Assembly (NCBI GenBank): GCA_943324925.2
Contig: CALPNL020000003.1
Span: 1-31,559, forward strand
Direction of reading: 5' to 3'
DNA length: 31,559 bases
Origin: Chitinophaga pinensis
GTDB lineage: Bacteria > Bacteroidota > Bacteroidia > Flavobacteriales > Flavobacteriaceae
Shown: positions 31,475 to 31,559 of the stretch, in pieces
Layout of the letters: each line of letters opens with the position of its first letter
How positions within the stretch are numbered: position 1 is the first letter of the stretch
The notes under the pieces: model-generated
Seen by the model: the letters and a program-made list of their open reading frames with translations, nothing else
Told to the model about the DNA's origin: nothing
The model's database searches: none
Position numbers and translations under genes: made by a program

Positions 31475-31559
31475 AATATCGTTACATTATGAATTTATAT
31501 AATATTGTTTAATAAATTGATTATTAATATTTTAACGACATAGTATCAATTTAAACTAT

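Noticed and set aside
31475..31559. Terminator or start of another gene at the window end
   Set aside because: There are AT-rich inverted segments around AATATT but no GC-containing stem with a T-run and no ORF.

Overview
The window looks like a chromosomal segment of a Bacteroidetes bacterium of the Flavobacterium type. The evidence is low GC, very A-rich leaders without strong Shine-Dalgarno sequences, repeated matches to the Bacteroidetes promoter -7 motif TAnnTTTG, type IX secretion (T9SS) C-terminal sorting domains of both type A and type B, choice-of-anchor L and gliding-motility-type surface proteins, BshC of bacillithiol synthesis, DUF4295 beside rpmB-rpmG, and a LytS/2TM/LytTR cluster. 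I see no tRNA, rRNA, CRISPR array, prophage or transposase.

Layout. 1-1823 (+): end of rpmB, rpmG, the DUF4295 small protein, a terminator, ftsY and an unlisted 58-residue membrane protein. 1824-2912 (-): serine hydrolase lipoprotein. 3031-3745 (+): lipocalin-like lipoprotein overlapping a DUF721/DciA-like gene, ending in a terminator shared with ndk. 3811-8237 (-): ndk, bshC, an SGNH-like protein and an MBOAT acyltransferase (the last two overlap by one base). 8347-9263 (+): SdpR-type repressor and SdpI-type membrane protein with a palindromic operator candidate. 9326-11518 (+): B12-binding-type radical SAM protein with unusual Cys spacing and a TTG start. 11583-12889 (+): ankyrin-repeat secreted protein and a T9SS-exported DOMON protein. 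13065-15235 (+): a tight four-gene envelope cluster (OB-fold protein, DUF5777 beta-barrel, c-type cytochrome lipoprotein, YceI). 15280-17090 (-): Spy-like Gly-rich secreted protein and rimO. 17264-25365 (-): two large T9SS type B surface proteins of about 1923 and 765 residues. 25381-27186 (-): ABC permease and ATPase. 27305-29028 (-): nucleoid-associated protein and a pRiA4b ORF-3-like protein. 29323-31474 (+): histidine kinase fused to a 2TM domain, a stand-alone 2TM protein and a LytTR response regulator.

How it fits together. The housekeeping genes (translation, SRP targeting, nucleotide balance, thiol synthesis) are interspersed with envelope functions. The most system-like parts are the 13065-15235 cluster with its DOMON neighbour, which suggests an extracytoplasmic redox or lipid-carrier function; the MBOAT/SGNH pair, for acylation of an exported polymer or lipid; and the kinase/2TM/LytTR signalling cluster. 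The most unusual sequence structures are the in-frame ABCABC module duplication in the giant adhesin and two diverged copies of a roughly 90-bp imperfect palindromic intergenic repeat at 17143-17236 and 29113-29198.
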